From positions 1 through 11,809 of the forward strand of contig JAGGAJ010000041.1 in the NCBI GenBank assembly GCA_017889845.1: a DNA stretch of 11,809 bases. Direction: 5' to 3'. Below the pieces are notes generated by a model. It did no database searches. It had not been told where the DNA came from and saw nothing but the letters and a program-made list of their open reading frames with translations. Of this stretch, positions 1 through 6,499 are shown piece after piece (the first letter of the stretch is position 1; the number at the start of each line of letters is the position of its first letter). The position numbers and the translations under genes were made by a program. The stretch is from Deltaproteobacteria bacterium. Lineage in GTDB: Bacteria; Desulfobacterota; Deferrimicrobia; Deferrimicrobiales; Deferrimicrobiaceae.

Positions 1-114
1 AGCCTCGAGGCGGTGCAGAAGGCGGTCCTCTCCCGCGTCCCCAAGGGGACGGAGGATCTCAACAGGAAGGCGCTGATGGCGGGGTACGACCTCGCCAAGG
101 CGAAGACCGCCTGA
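1..114 (+). CDS. 2-oxoacid:ferredoxin oxidoreductase, gamma subunit (C-terminal end only)
   Basis: The window opens inside this gene. Frame 1 is open from base 1 and ends at TGA 112-114, giving the last 37 residues. The segment RVPKGTEDLNRKALMAGYDL resembles the C-terminal tail of gamma subunits of pyruvate/2-oxoglutarate:ferredoxin oxidoreductases (PorC/KorC type), where a V-P-K-x-T-E-x-L-N pattern is usual. In that family the gamma subunit helps form the cytoplasmic complex that oxidatively decarboxylates a 2-oxoacid to acyl-CoA and reduces ferredoxin. Which 2-oxoacid is used cannot be told from this fragment. ndk follows after 8 bp, so the two are probably co-transcribed. The family call rests on a short tail and is moderate. 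Confidence 0.6.
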   Translation, partial: SLEAVQKAVLSRVPKGTEDLNRKALMAGYDLAKAKTA

Positions 115-122
115 GACGACGC

Positions 123-545
123 ATGGGAACGGAGCGCACCCTCTCGATCGTCAAGCCCGACGGCGTCCGGAATGGGGTCGTCGGGGAGGTTATACGCCGG
201 TTCGAAGGCGCCGGCATCTCCATCGCGGCGATTCGGATGATCCACCTCGCGAAGAAAGAGGCGGAAGGGTTCTACGCGGTCCACCGGGGACGTCCGTTCT
301 TCGCCTCCCTCACCGACTTCATGTCCTCCGGCCCCATCGTGGTGATGGTGCTCGAAGGCGACGACGTGATCGCGCGGAACCGGAAGATCATGGGGGCTAC
401 CGACCCGGCGAAAGCCGACAAAGGGACCATCCGCGCGGACTTTGCCGGGAGCATCGAGCAGAACATCGTCCACGGCTCGGACGCACCGGAGACGGCGGCA
501 ACGGAAATCCGCTACTTTTTCAGTGAACTGGAAATCGTAAGCTGA
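123..545 (+). CDS. ndk: Nucleoside diphosphate kinase
   Basis: The product is 140 residues, normal for a bacterial NDK. It transfers the gamma phosphate of ATP to (d)NDPs through a phosphohistidine, balancing nucleotide triphosphate pools in the cytoplasm. The N-terminal TLSIVKPDGV (6-15) is the family signature with the nucleotide-binding Lys11. The active-site motif NIVHGSD places the phosphorylated His at residue 117, the classical position. Other conserved pieces are GP (70-71), MGATDP (90-95) and GTIRADF (101-107). ATG at 123 lies 8 bp after the preceding stop. There is no strong Shine-Dalgarno, so translation may be coupled to the upstream oxidoreductase gene. A hairpin terminator follows about 24 bp after the stop. 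Confidence 0.98.
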   Translation: MGTERTLSIVKPDGVRNGVVGEVIRRFEGAGISIAAIRMIHLAKKEAEGFYAVHRGRPFFASLTDFMSSGPIVVMVLEGDDVIARNRKIMGATDPAKADKGTIRADFAGSIEQNIVHGSDAPETAATEIRYFFSELEIVS

Positions 546-568
546 GGCATCGCATCATGTACGTTTCC

Positions 569-600
569 CGCCCCGGGAGCTTTTCCACCCGGGGCGTTTT
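569..600 (+). terminator. Rho-independent terminator after ndk
   Basis: CGCCCCGGG (569-577) and CCCGGGGCG (588-596) are exact reverse complements, giving a 9-bp GC-rich stem with a 10-nt loop. TTTT (597-600) and then CATT follow on the + strand. It ends the oxidoreductase-ndk transcript. The convergent lipoprotein gene stops at base 600, so the hairpin also lies just past its 3' end. Read on the - strand it lacks a U-tract, so it is probably less effective in that direction. Confidence 0.85.
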
Positions 601-1106
601 CATTCCGGGGCGGCGCGCACTTTCCTTTCAATTTTCGTAAGAAAGAAGTAACGTTTCGTTTCGGAATATTGGTTGGGCGGCCCATCCGTAACAATCCCGA
701 AGTGCATGATGGTTTTATCCCGTCCAAAAAAGGTGACGAGGCCGATCAAAGAGGTCCCGTCGCTGAATTCGAGGTACAGGCGGGGAGGGAATTTGTTGTA
801 CTCGATACGGCAAATCCCCTCACGGTTTTCGGTGGCCCCGCGGGGGGAACTCAGGCGGTACTCCACCCGGCCATCGTGGTGAAACAGAAATTGGGCTTCC
901 AGCGGATTGGTGAAATCTTTGTAATACATTTGGCCGCTCCATTCCCCCACGTGCGGCGCCGGTGACGGGGAGCATGCCAGGAAAGAGGCAAGGGCCAGGG
1001 CGGCGACGATCCCGGAAATGCCCGCCGCGCGCTCCCCCCGGAACTGTTTCGAGGGATGCATTCCGCTGTTTCCGTTGGATCGGACGGGGGAAGCAGCACG
1101 TCTCAT
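600..1106 (-). CDS. Predicted small lipoprotein of unknown function
   Basis: I do not recognise the family. ATG at 1106 is chosen because GGGAGGA (1117-1111 on the - strand) sits 4 nt before it; the in-frame ATG at 1187 would overlap the predicted promoter, and ATG 1061 has only a weak ribosome site. The product is 168 residues. A basic N-region leads into a hydrophobic stretch (GIVAALALASFLAC), ending in a lipobox-like FLAC with Cys45 as probable lipidation site. The -3 residue is F rather than the usual L/V/I, so SPII cleavage is likely but not certain. The mature part is about 124 residues, rich in alternating aromatic and charged residues, and begins with GEWSGQMYYKD, reminiscent of lipocalin-like beta-barrel repeats; that is inference only. 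The gene is convergent with ndk and divergent from rlmN, with lower GC by eye than its neighbours, which could reflect a separate origin. Confidence 0.75.
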   Translation of the reverse strand: MRRAASPVRSNGNSGMHPSKQFRGERAAGISGIVAALALASFLACSPSPAPHVGEWSGQMYYKDFTNPLEAQFLFHHDGRVEYRLSSPRGATENREGICRIEYNKFPPRLYLEFSDGTSLIGLVTFFGRDKTIMHFGIVTDGPPNQYSETKRYFFLTKIERKVRAAPE

Positions 1107-1110
1107 ACCG

Positions 1111-1117
1111 TCCTCCC
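1111..1117 (-). promoter_or_regulatory. Shine-Dalgarno site fixing the lipoprotein start
   Basis: On the - strand GGGAGGA is followed by CGGT and ATG (1106-1104). This near-consensus site selects the 168-residue form over the longer reading frame beginning at 1187. Confidence 0.75.
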
Positions 1118-1176
1118 GTTGCTGCGCGGTCGTGCCGGGGAAACGGGCCGATCCGTTCAGTGACTCACCTTCCTGA

Positions 1177-1206
1177 ACAATATTCATTCGTGTCTGCCGA
1201 TGTCAA
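1177..1206 (-). promoter_or_regulatory. Sigma70-type promoter of the lipoprotein gene
   Basis: On the - strand a perfect -35 TTGACA (1206-1201) is followed after 18 nt by TATTGT (1182-1177), a 4/6 match to TATAAT. A start near 1170 would give a leader of about 64 nt before ATG 1106. The region is conspicuously AT-rich for this genome. A longer frame starting at 1187 would overlap the -10, which supports the shorter start. Confidence 0.65.
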
Positions 1207-1218
1207 GGAATATTCATT
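1179..1218. repeat. Pair of 10-bp direct repeats flanking the lipoprotein promoter
   Basis: AATATTCATT occurs at 1179-1188 and again at 1209-1218, exactly 30 bp apart (about three helical turns). One copy overlaps the -10 of the - strand promoter and the other lies directly upstream of its -35. This is the layout of a tandem operator for a dimeric regulator. The inner copy is also part of a small inverted repeat, TGAA-CAATA-TTCA (1174-1186). Regulator identity is unknown. Confidence 0.5.
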
Positions 1219-1344
1219 TCTTTCGATGGACATGCATCCTTCGGCCGGGGACGCGGGGCGGAACGGACTTCTTTCCGGAAGGGCCGGGCCCCTCGCGGCT
1301 CCGGCGCGCCGAAAGAACGGCGGGGGGCGTGGTAAGGTAATTGG

Positions 1345-2403
1345 ATGACGATCGGACGACCGGAACGGACCGACCTGAAGGGGATGACGCTCCCCGAGAT
1401 GGAGGCGTTTTTCGCCGCCTGGGGGAAGGAGCAGTACCGCGCCCGCCAGGTATTCCGGTGGATCTACCGGAGATACGTCGACGACTTCGCCGCGATGTCG
1501 GACCTCTCGAAGGAGTTCCGCGCGCTGCTGTCGGATTCCTGCCGGGTCTCGGCGCCACCCGCCGAGTGCATCGAGACCTCCGCCGACGGGACGGAGAAGT
1601 ACCTCTTCCGCCTCGAGGACGGGGAGGCGGTGGAGAGCGTCCTGATCCCGGATGGCGACCGCCGCACCCTGTGCGTCTCCTCGCAGGTCGGGTGCGCGCT
1701 CGCCTGCTCCTTCTGCGCCACGGGCGCGATGGGGCTCCGCCGCGACATGACCTCCGCGGAAATCGTCCACCAGGTCTGCTACGCGGCGAGGCGCCTTTCC
1801 GGCCGGGGCGAGCGGTTGACGAACGTCGTCTTCATGGGGATGGGAGAGCCATTGCGGAACGTGACGGAGGTGTCGCGGGCGATCGGCATCCTGCTCTCCC
1901 AGCACGGCTTAGGACTTTCCGGCAAGCGGGTCACCGTCTCCACGGCCGGGATCATTCCGGAGATGCTGGCGATGGCGGAGAAGGTTCCGTTGAGCATCGC
2001 CGTCTCCGTCAACGCGTCCCGGGACGAGCAGCGGTCCCTCCTAATGCCGGTCAACAGGAGGTACCCGCTGAGGGAGCTCGTCGCCGCGATGAAGCGGATC
2101 CCTCTGCAGAGCGGCCGGAAAGTGACGGCCGAGTACGTCCTCCTGGAGGGAGTGAACGATTCCCCGGAAGACGCGCGGGAACTGGCACGTCTCTTCCGCG
2201 GCGGCAGGATCAAGGTGAACCTGATCCCCTACAACCCGCTCGAGGAGGCCCCGTACCGCGCTCCCCCTCCGGAGGCGGTGGACCGGTTCCGGGAGATCCT
2301 GCTCGGCGCCGGAATCCAGGCGATCACCCGCGAGCGGAAGGGGGCTGACATCCGCGCCGCCTGCGGCCAGCTTCGCGCGGCGTCCGGGGGAAATAGGGGT
2401 TGA
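1345..2403 (+). CDS. rlmN: Dual-specificity 23S rRNA (A2503-C2) / tRNA (A37) methyltransferase, radical SAM
   Basis: The protein has 352 residues, typical for RlmN. Known members methylate C2 of A2503 in 23S rRNA, and some also A37 of tRNAs, using two SAM molecules: one to methylate a cysteine, one for radical chemistry. Visible motifs: the radical-SAM cluster CALACSFC (Cys117, Cys121, Cys124); upstream Cys110 in CVSSQVGC, corresponding to a conserved RlmN cysteine; the SAM-binding GMGEPL (165-170); and KGADIRAACGQLR, whose Cys340 matches the methyl-carrying cysteine. The usual SLHA motif reads SVNA (221-224), a mild variation. AAGG seven bases before ATG 1345 acts as a weak ribosome site. 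The 238 bp between this start and the divergent lipoprotein start hold the lipoprotein promoter; I see no clear forward promoter there. The stop overlaps the likely mtnP promoter. Confidence 0.97.
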   Translation: MTIGRPERTDLKGMTLPEMEAFFAAWGKEQYRARQVFRWIYRRYVDDFAAMSDLSKEFRALLSDSCRVSAPPAECIETSADGTEKYLFRLEDGEAVESVLIPDGDRRTLCVSSQVGCALACSFCATGAMGLRRDMTSAEIVHQVCYAARRLSGRGERLTNVVFMGMGEPLRNVTEVSRAIGILLSQHGLGLSGKRVTVSTAGIIPEMLAMAEKVPLSIAVSVNASRDEQRSLLMPVNRRYPLRELVAAMKRIPLQSGRKVTAEYVLLEGVNDSPEDARELARLFRGGRIKVNLIPYNPLEEAPYRAPPPEAVDRFREILLGAGIQAITRERKGADIRAACGQLRAASGGNRG

Positions 2404-2428
2404 GGGGCGTTCGCGTTCTGCCTATAGT
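2400..2428 (+). promoter_or_regulatory. Candidate promoter before mtnP
   Basis: TTGAGG (2400-2405, overlapping the rlmN stop) and TATAGT (2423-2428, 5/6 match) are separated by 17 bp. A start near 2435 would leave a leader of about 25 nt. It could drive mtnP-pilW-rodZ independently of rlmN. Confidence 0.45.
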
Positions 2429-2460
2429 TGTAAGGATATCCACCCGATAAGGAAGGTACC

Positions 2461-3318
2461 ATGTCCGACATCCTCGGGATCATCGGCGGCTCCGGCCTCT
2501 ACGAAATGGAGGGGTTGCGCAACGTGCGGAGGGTGACCGTGCGGACACCGTTCGGCGAACCGTCTGACGCCCTCACGGTGGGGGAACTCCAGGGGAGAAC
2601 CCTCGCGTTCCTCCCGCGCCATGGACGCGGCCACCGCCTCTCCCCGTCGCAGATCAATTACCGCGCCAACGTGTACGCCATGAAGAAGATCGGAGCCGAC
2701 GCAATCCTGTCGATCTCCGCCGTAGGGAGCATGAAGGAACGGATCCGCCCCGGGGACATCGTGGTGGTCGACCAGTTCTACGACCACACGAGGATCCGCC
2801 CGAACACGTTCTTCGAGGGCGGGATCGCCGGACACATCGCCTTCGCGGACCCGGTCTGCCCGGCCCTCGCGGGGGTGGTGTACGATGCGTCGAGGAGGGC
2901 GGTGAGGCGCGTGCACCGCGGCGGTACATACCTCTGCATGGAGGGCCCCGCCTTCTCGACGCGCGCCGAGTCCACCATCTACCGGAAGTGGGGGGTGGAC
3001 GTCATCGGGATGACGAACATGCCGGAGGCGAAGCTCGCGCGGGAGGCGGAGCTGTGCTATGCCACGCTGGCCCTCGCCACGGATTACGACTGCTGGCACG
3101 AGACCGAGGAGGACGTAACGGTCGGGTCGATCCTCGCGATCCTCAAAACGAACGTGGAGAATTCGAAGACGATCGTCAGGGAGGTGGCCCGCCGCCTGCC
3201 GTCCCCCGACGGGTGCCACTGCCGGGAGGCGCTGCGGCATGCCCTCATCACCGACCGGAAGAGGATCCCCGCCGCGACGCGGAAACGCCTCTCCCTGCTG
3301 ATCGGGAAGTACCTGTGA
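2461..3318 (+). CDS. mtnP: S-methyl-5'-thioadenosine phosphorylase
   Basis: The 285-residue product is a normal-length member of the trimeric PNP/MTAP family. It splits methylthioadenosine (from polyamine and related pathways) with phosphate into adenine and 5-methylthioribose-1-phosphate, the first step of methionine salvage in the cytoplasm. Phosphate-site motifs are GIIGGSGLY (6-14) and RHGRGH (53-58). MEGPAFSTRAES (160-171) is the family core. MTNMPEA (184-190) and DYDCW (208-212, Asp208/Asp210) indicate 6-amino purine specificity, i.e. MTA rather than inosine or methylthioinosine. A C-terminal CHC (252-254) matches a CxC seen in some archaeal and bacterial MTAPs. ATG 2461 follows GGAAGG. 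Its stop overlaps the next start. No other methionine-salvage gene is in the window. Confidence 0.93.
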   Translation: MSDILGIIGGSGLYEMEGLRNVRRVTVRTPFGEPSDALTVGELQGRTLAFLPRHGRGHRLSPSQINYRANVYAMKKIGADAILSISAVGSMKERIRPGDIVVVDQFYDHTRIRPNTFFEGGIAGHIAFADPVCPALAGVVYDASRRAVRRVHRGGTYLCMEGPAFSTRAESTIYRKWGVDVIGMTNMPEAKLAREAELCYATLALATDYDCWHETEEDVTVGSILAILKTNVENSKTIVREVARRLPSPDGCHCREALRHALITDRKRIPAATRKRLSLLIGKYL

Positions 3319-4088
3319 CAGGGCGGCGGGCCGTCTCCCGGATCCTGCTCGCCTGCCTGCTGGCCTCGTCGGTTTCCGCGTGCGCCGGCTCTTCCGTCAA
3401 CCGGAAGAAGGAGGCGGAGGCCCGGGTGCAGATGGGGGTCACCTACCTCGAGCAGCGGAACCTCCCCATGGCGATGCGGGAGCTGACGCGGGCGGACGAG
3501 CTCGACCCGGGGAACCCGGAGGTCGAGATGATGCTGGGGCTGACCTACCAGGCCCGCGGCGACCTGGCGAAGGCGGAGGAATACCTCCGGAGAGCCCTCG
3601 ACCGGAAACCGGATTACGGCGACGCGCACAACAACCTCGGCATCATCCTCGCAAAGCAGAAGCGGCTGGACGAGGCCGCGCGGGAATTCGAGGCGGCGGC
3701 GGGGAACGTCCTCTACACGACCCCGGAGTGGGCGTACTACAACCTCGGGGAGGTCGAGCGGATGCGGAAGGAGCCCGCGAGGGCGGAGGAAGCATACCGG
3801 CGGTCCCTGAGGGCCAACGAACGGTATGCCCCCTCCTACATCGGCCTGGCCTCCCTCCTCGGCGAGAAGGGGAAATGGGACGAGGCGGCGGCCGTCCTCG
3901 CCCGGTGCGTGCAGCTGCTCCCCGAATTCGCCCCGGGCTGGATGGAGCTCGGGCGAATCCATGTCCGCCTGAAACGCCCCGCGGAGGCGGAGAACGACTT
4001 CAACAAGGTGCTCGCCGTCTCGTCCGACCCGGAACTACGGAAGCAGGCCGCGGGATATCTTGCCATCCTACGGGGGGAGAAGCGGTGA
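3315..4088 (+). CDS. pilW: TPR lipoprotein, PilW/PilF-like (type IV pilus biogenesis)
   Basis: Start GTG 3315 overlaps the mtnP stop (GTGA); GGGAAG lies 5 nt upstream, and only this start yields a clean lipoprotein signal. The 257-residue product begins with basic residues, a hydrophobic stretch (ILLACLLASSVSAC) and the lipobox VSAC with lipidated Cys23. About six TPR units follow from roughly residue 35 to 245. The block HNNLGIILAKQKRLDEAA followed by LYTTPEWAYYNLG corresponds to the pattern around Y-x-TP in PilF/PilW. Those proteins are outer-membrane lipoproteins that promote PilQ secretin multimerisation or pilus stability. rodZ directly downstream and rlmN nearby match the rlmN-pilF-rodZ order of gammaproteobacteria, supporting orthology. 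No other pilus gene is present, so function in pili is inferred. Confidence 0.85.
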   Translation: MTGRRAVSRILLACLLASSVSACAGSSVNRKKEAEARVQMGVTYLEQRNLPMAMRELTRADELDPGNPEVEMMLGLTYQARGDLAKAEEYLRRALDRKPDYGDAHNNLGIILAKQKRLDEAAREFEAAAGNVLYTTPEWAYYNLGEVERMRKEPARAEEAYRRSLRANERYAPSYIGLASLLGEKGKWDEAAAVLARCVQLLPEFAPGWMELGRIHVRLKRPAEAENDFNKVLAVSSDPELRKQAAGYLAILRGEKR

Positions 4089-4927
4089 CGGCGGGAAGCG
4101 CGGGGGCGACGTGGAAGGCGCGGCGCGAGGCCATGGGGAAGACCCTGGAGCAGGTGGCTGCCGAGCTCCGGGTCAGCCGCCGCTACCTCGCGGGGATCGA
4201 GGAGAGCAACTTCCGCGGCTGGCCAGAGCGCGTCTTCTCGTCGGGCTTCATCCGCGCCTACGCCAAATACCTGTCCGAGGATCCGGGCCCTGTCCTGACG
4301 GAGTACGAGCGGACGGTGGATGGGCGGGAGGAGGGCGAGGCCGCGGACACGTTTCGCCCCGAGTGGCTGGAGCGGGAAAGGCAGCGCGGATCCCGCAGGA
4401 CCGCCTACACCGTCGCCGCCGGCGTGGTGCTCCTCGTCGGCCTCGTCCTGTCGTGGGTCTCCCTCCAGAGCACGAGTCGCCCGCCTCCGCCCGCTCCCGT
4501 CGTCGCCTCGGCGCCGGCTGCGGCGCCGACGGGGGACAACGCCGCGGCGACGGGGGACAACGCCGCGGCAGTCGCCTCGGCTCCCGACAACGCCGTCCCG
4601 GCGGCGGGTCCGACGGTCCCGGCCACCCCCTCTCCCGTGCAGGCCCCGGCGCCCACGGTGGCGTCGGTCGGCGGGAGCGGGCCCCTCGCGGGGCCGTTCC
4701 AGCTGTTCCTGGAGGCGAGTGAACAGACGTGGCTGATGTACAGCTTCGACGACGGGGACCCGATCGACGTCACGCTGTACCCCGGGGACAAGATCAGCAT
4801 CCAGGCGCAGCGGCGGATCGGGCTGAAGCTGGGGAACGCCGGCGGCGTGGCGGGGACCCTGAACGGCCGTCGTCTCCCGCCGTTCGGGGAGCGCGGGCAG
4901 GTCCGGAAGGTGTCGTTCGGCCAGTGA
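4085..4927 (+). CDS. rodZ: RodZ-like cytoskeletal membrane protein (HTH_25 plus DUF4115)
   Basis: GTG 4085 overlaps the pilW stop (GTGA) and has GGAG 5 nt upstream; starting at Met17 would cut into the helix-turn-helix. The 280-residue product has the RodZ order: an Xre-like HTH (about 8-65, with LEQVAAELRVSRRYLAGIEE and FSSGFIRAYAKYL), a charged linker, one transmembrane helix (about 108-127), an Ala/Pro-rich periplasmic spacer (about 130-200), and a C-terminal beta domain (205-280) like DUF4115. In rod-shaped bacteria RodZ links MreB to the membrane and elongasome; the HTH contacts MreB rather than DNA. The spacer holds a perfect 21-bp tandem duplication. No mreB is in the window, so the role rests on domain layout and neighbours. 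Confidence 0.88.
   Translation: MTAGSAGATWKARREAMGKTLEQVAAELRVSRRYLAGIEESNFRGWPERVFSSGFIRAYAKYLSEDPGPVLTEYERTVDGREEGEAADTFRPEWLERERQRGSRRTAYTVAAGVVLLVGLVLSWVSLQSTSRPPPPAPVVASAPAAAPTGDNAAATGDNAAAVASAPDNAVPAAGPTVPATPSPVQAPAPTVASVGGSGPLAGPFQLFLEASEQTWLMYSFDDGDPIDVTLYPGDKISIQAQRRIGLKLGNAGGVAGTLNGRRLPPFGERGQVRKVSFGQ
4527..4568 (+). repeat. Two perfect 21-bp tandem copies inside rodZ
   Basis: Bases 4527-4547 and 4548-4568 are identical and in frame, giving the duplicated peptide TGDNAAA in the periplasmic Ala/Pro-rich spacer. A recent slippage duplication in a length-tolerant linker is the simplest explanation. Confidence 0.9.
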
Positions 4928-4952
4928 GGAGTACGGCGGCGGGAGGGAGCGT

Positions 4953-5702
4953 GTGAACCGGACGGTGATCCACTGCCGGAAGTGCGGCCAGTCGATGAAG
5001 CGGGAACGCACCGGGGTCGACAACGTCCACTGGGTCTGCACATGCGGTTCCCGGGAACGCACCCCCCTGACCCGGGTGTCGTCGGGCGGCAATCCCTATC
5101 AGAAGGGGGACGTGTTCGCGCAGATCCGTTTCCGCGCGGGCGGGGACGTCATGCTCGAGGTCGCGCGCAACAACGACGAGCGGTTCGAGCTCATTTCCCT
5201 GGATGAGATCACCCGCCTCGTGAGCGAGGAAATCCCGCTGGCGAACGCGCTCGACGAGATCGCCGGGAAGATCGCATCCCGGATGCGCGTGGAGGTCTGC
5301 TCCATCTACCTCAACCGCGGGGGGCAGCTCGTCCTCTCCGCCACCCACGGTCTGGCCAGGGAGGCGGTGGGGAAGGTCCGGCTGGCTATCGGGGAGGGAA
5401 TCACCGGGGCGGCAGCCAAGACCGGAAAGCCCATCGCGGTACCCGACGCGGCCGCCGACTCCCGGTACCGCCACTTCGCCGTCGCCCGGGAGGAGCGGTA
5501 CAAGGCCATGCTCTCCCACCCGATCCTCGGGGAGGGGGGGAGGGTGGTCGGCGTGGTAAACGTCCAGACCGTCCGGGCGCGAAGCTTCACTCCCGCGGAG
5601 CTGAGCTACATCTCCGTGGTGGCGGGCCTCATCCGGGCGTGCCTCCGTCTGCGGGACCGGGTGCGCGACGTCCCCGTGGAGGCGCCCCCCGACGGAAGGT
5701 AG
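4953..5702 (+). CDS. Zinc-ribbon/GAF domain protein, function unknown
   Basis: GTG 4953 has GGAGG 6 nt upstream. The 249-residue product starts with a probable zinc ribbon: HCRKCG (Cys8, Cys11) and VCTCGS (Cys29, Cys31), a C-x2-C...C-x-C arrangement. A middle region (about 45-80) leads to a GAF domain (about 80-230). VEVCSIYLNRGGQLVLSATHG, GEGITGAAAKTGKPIAVPDA and GRVVGVVNVQT closely follow the GAF domain at the N-terminus of PtsP (nitrogen-related enzyme I) and of NifA-type sensors. No output domain (EI, kinase, AAA+, GGDEF) follows, so it may be a stand-alone sensor or a partner protein. It lies 25 bp after rodZ and 10 bp before recO, in the same likely transcript. Ligand and role are unknown. 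Confidence 0.85.
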   Translation: MNRTVIHCRKCGQSMKRERTGVDNVHWVCTCGSRERTPLTRVSSGGNPYQKGDVFAQIRFRAGGDVMLEVARNNDERFELISLDEITRLVSEEIPLANALDEIAGKIASRMRVEVCSIYLNRGGQLVLSATHGLAREAVGKVRLAIGEGITGAAAKTGKPIAVPDAAADSRYRHFAVAREERYKAMLSHPILGEGGRVVGVVNVQTVRARSFTPAELSYISVVAGLIRACLRLRDRVRDVPVEAPPDGR

Positions 5703-5712
5703 CGGGGCCGCC

Positions 5713-6459
5713 GTGACCGCCGCCGGGGCGCGCTCCCTCCATTCCTCCCCGGCTCTCCTCGTCCGCGCCATCGACATGGGGGAGGCCGACCGCAGGGTCA
5801 CGTTCTTCACGCGCGAGGCCGGCGTCGTGGTCACCGTGGGAAAATCCGCCTGGCGCAGCCGGAAGCGGTTCGGGGGCACGCTCCAGCGGTACGTCCTGCT
5901 CGACATCTCCTGGTCCGAGAGCCCCGGGCGGATGTCCGTGCTGTCTTCCGCCGCCCTGTCCGAATCGTTCTGGCCCGTGGTCGAGGAGTGGGAACGCGTC
6001 CGCCACGCCGACTACCTTCTCGAGATGGCCGTGGAGCTGTTCCCGCAGGCGGGCCCGAAACCCAGGGCTTTCGAGATCCTCCTGAAAGGAATCCGATCCA
6101 TCGCAACGGGCGAGCCTCCGGCCGAGACGGCCCGGAGGGTGGAAGGGGCATTCCTGGCGCTTGGCGGGTGGGGGCCCCACCTGACCGGGTGCCGCAGGTG
6201 CGGGCGGGCGGAGATGGGTCGGTACCGGTTCCTCCCGTCGGAAGGGGGAATCCTGTGCGAGGCGTGTCCGCCGGGGGGTGGAACACCCATCTCGCTGGGG
6301 GCCGTCAAGACGTGGCGGGTTTTACAGACAGGGAAGGGGTGTGCGACGGGGCGCCTTCGCATTCCCTGCAGGATAGTCGAAGAGTTACGGGGCATTATGT
6401 CGGGATATGTCGAGTATTGCATTGGCAAGCCAGTGAGGAGCCTCGGTGGGAGTTCATAG
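5713..6459 (+). CDS. recO: DNA repair protein RecO
   Basis: The 248-residue product matches RecO in size and layout. RecO works with RecR (and RecF) to load RecA on SSB-coated gaps in the RecFOR recombination pathway. The N-terminal OB-fold part holds ALLVRAIDMGEADRRVTFFTREAG (14-37) and the pattern KSAWRSRKRFGGTLQRY (44-60), typical of RecO. The C-terminal helical part includes a zinc site, Cys160-x2-Cys163 and Cys182-x2-Cys185, present in many but not all RecO proteins. GTG 5713 lies 10 bp after the previous stop, with a G-rich stretch before it. The last 40 codons are less GC-biased than the rest, merging into an AT-rich gap. No terminator was found after the stop. Confidence 0.93.
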   Translation: MTAAGARSLHSSPALLVRAIDMGEADRRVTFFTREAGVVVTVGKSAWRSRKRFGGTLQRYVLLDISWSESPGRMSVLSSAALSESFWPVVEEWERVRHADYLLEMAVELFPQAGPKPRAFEILLKGIRSIATGEPPAETARRVEGAFLALGGWGPHLTGCRRCGRAEMGRYRFLPSEGGILCEACPPGGGTPISLGAVKTWRVLQTGKGCATGRLRIPCRIVEELRGIMSGYVEYCIGKPVRSLGGSS

Positions 6460-6499
6460 CGGTCCAAGGTAAAAACCCTCATTTTTCTAATGATTTATC

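Noticed and set aside
669..965. A 98-codon + strand frame inside the lipoprotein region.
   Set aside because: The opposite-strand frame has a signal peptide, ribosome site and promoter; this frame has none and lacks family features.
1107..1187. Upstream extension of the lipoprotein to an ATG at 1187.
   Set aside because: The extension would overlap the predicted -10 and transcript start, lacks a ribosome site, and would put a long non-signal segment before the signal peptide.
1165..1905. A 246-codon - strand frame over the 5' part of rlmN and the intergenic region.
   Set aside because: It overlaps rlmN on the opposite strand with an Arg/Pro/Gly-rich translation typical of a shadow frame, and it runs through the lipoprotein promoter.
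3836..5092. A 418-codon - strand frame opposite pilW, rodZ and the GAF gene.
   Set aside because: It is a shadow of three supported + strand genes, with Arg/Gly/Pro-rich composition and no motif.
6475..6487. AAAAACCCTCATTTTT as a terminator for recO.
   Set aside because: The stem would be only A-T pairs with no GC core, so it is unlikely to terminate; it more likely belongs to the AT-rich promoter region.
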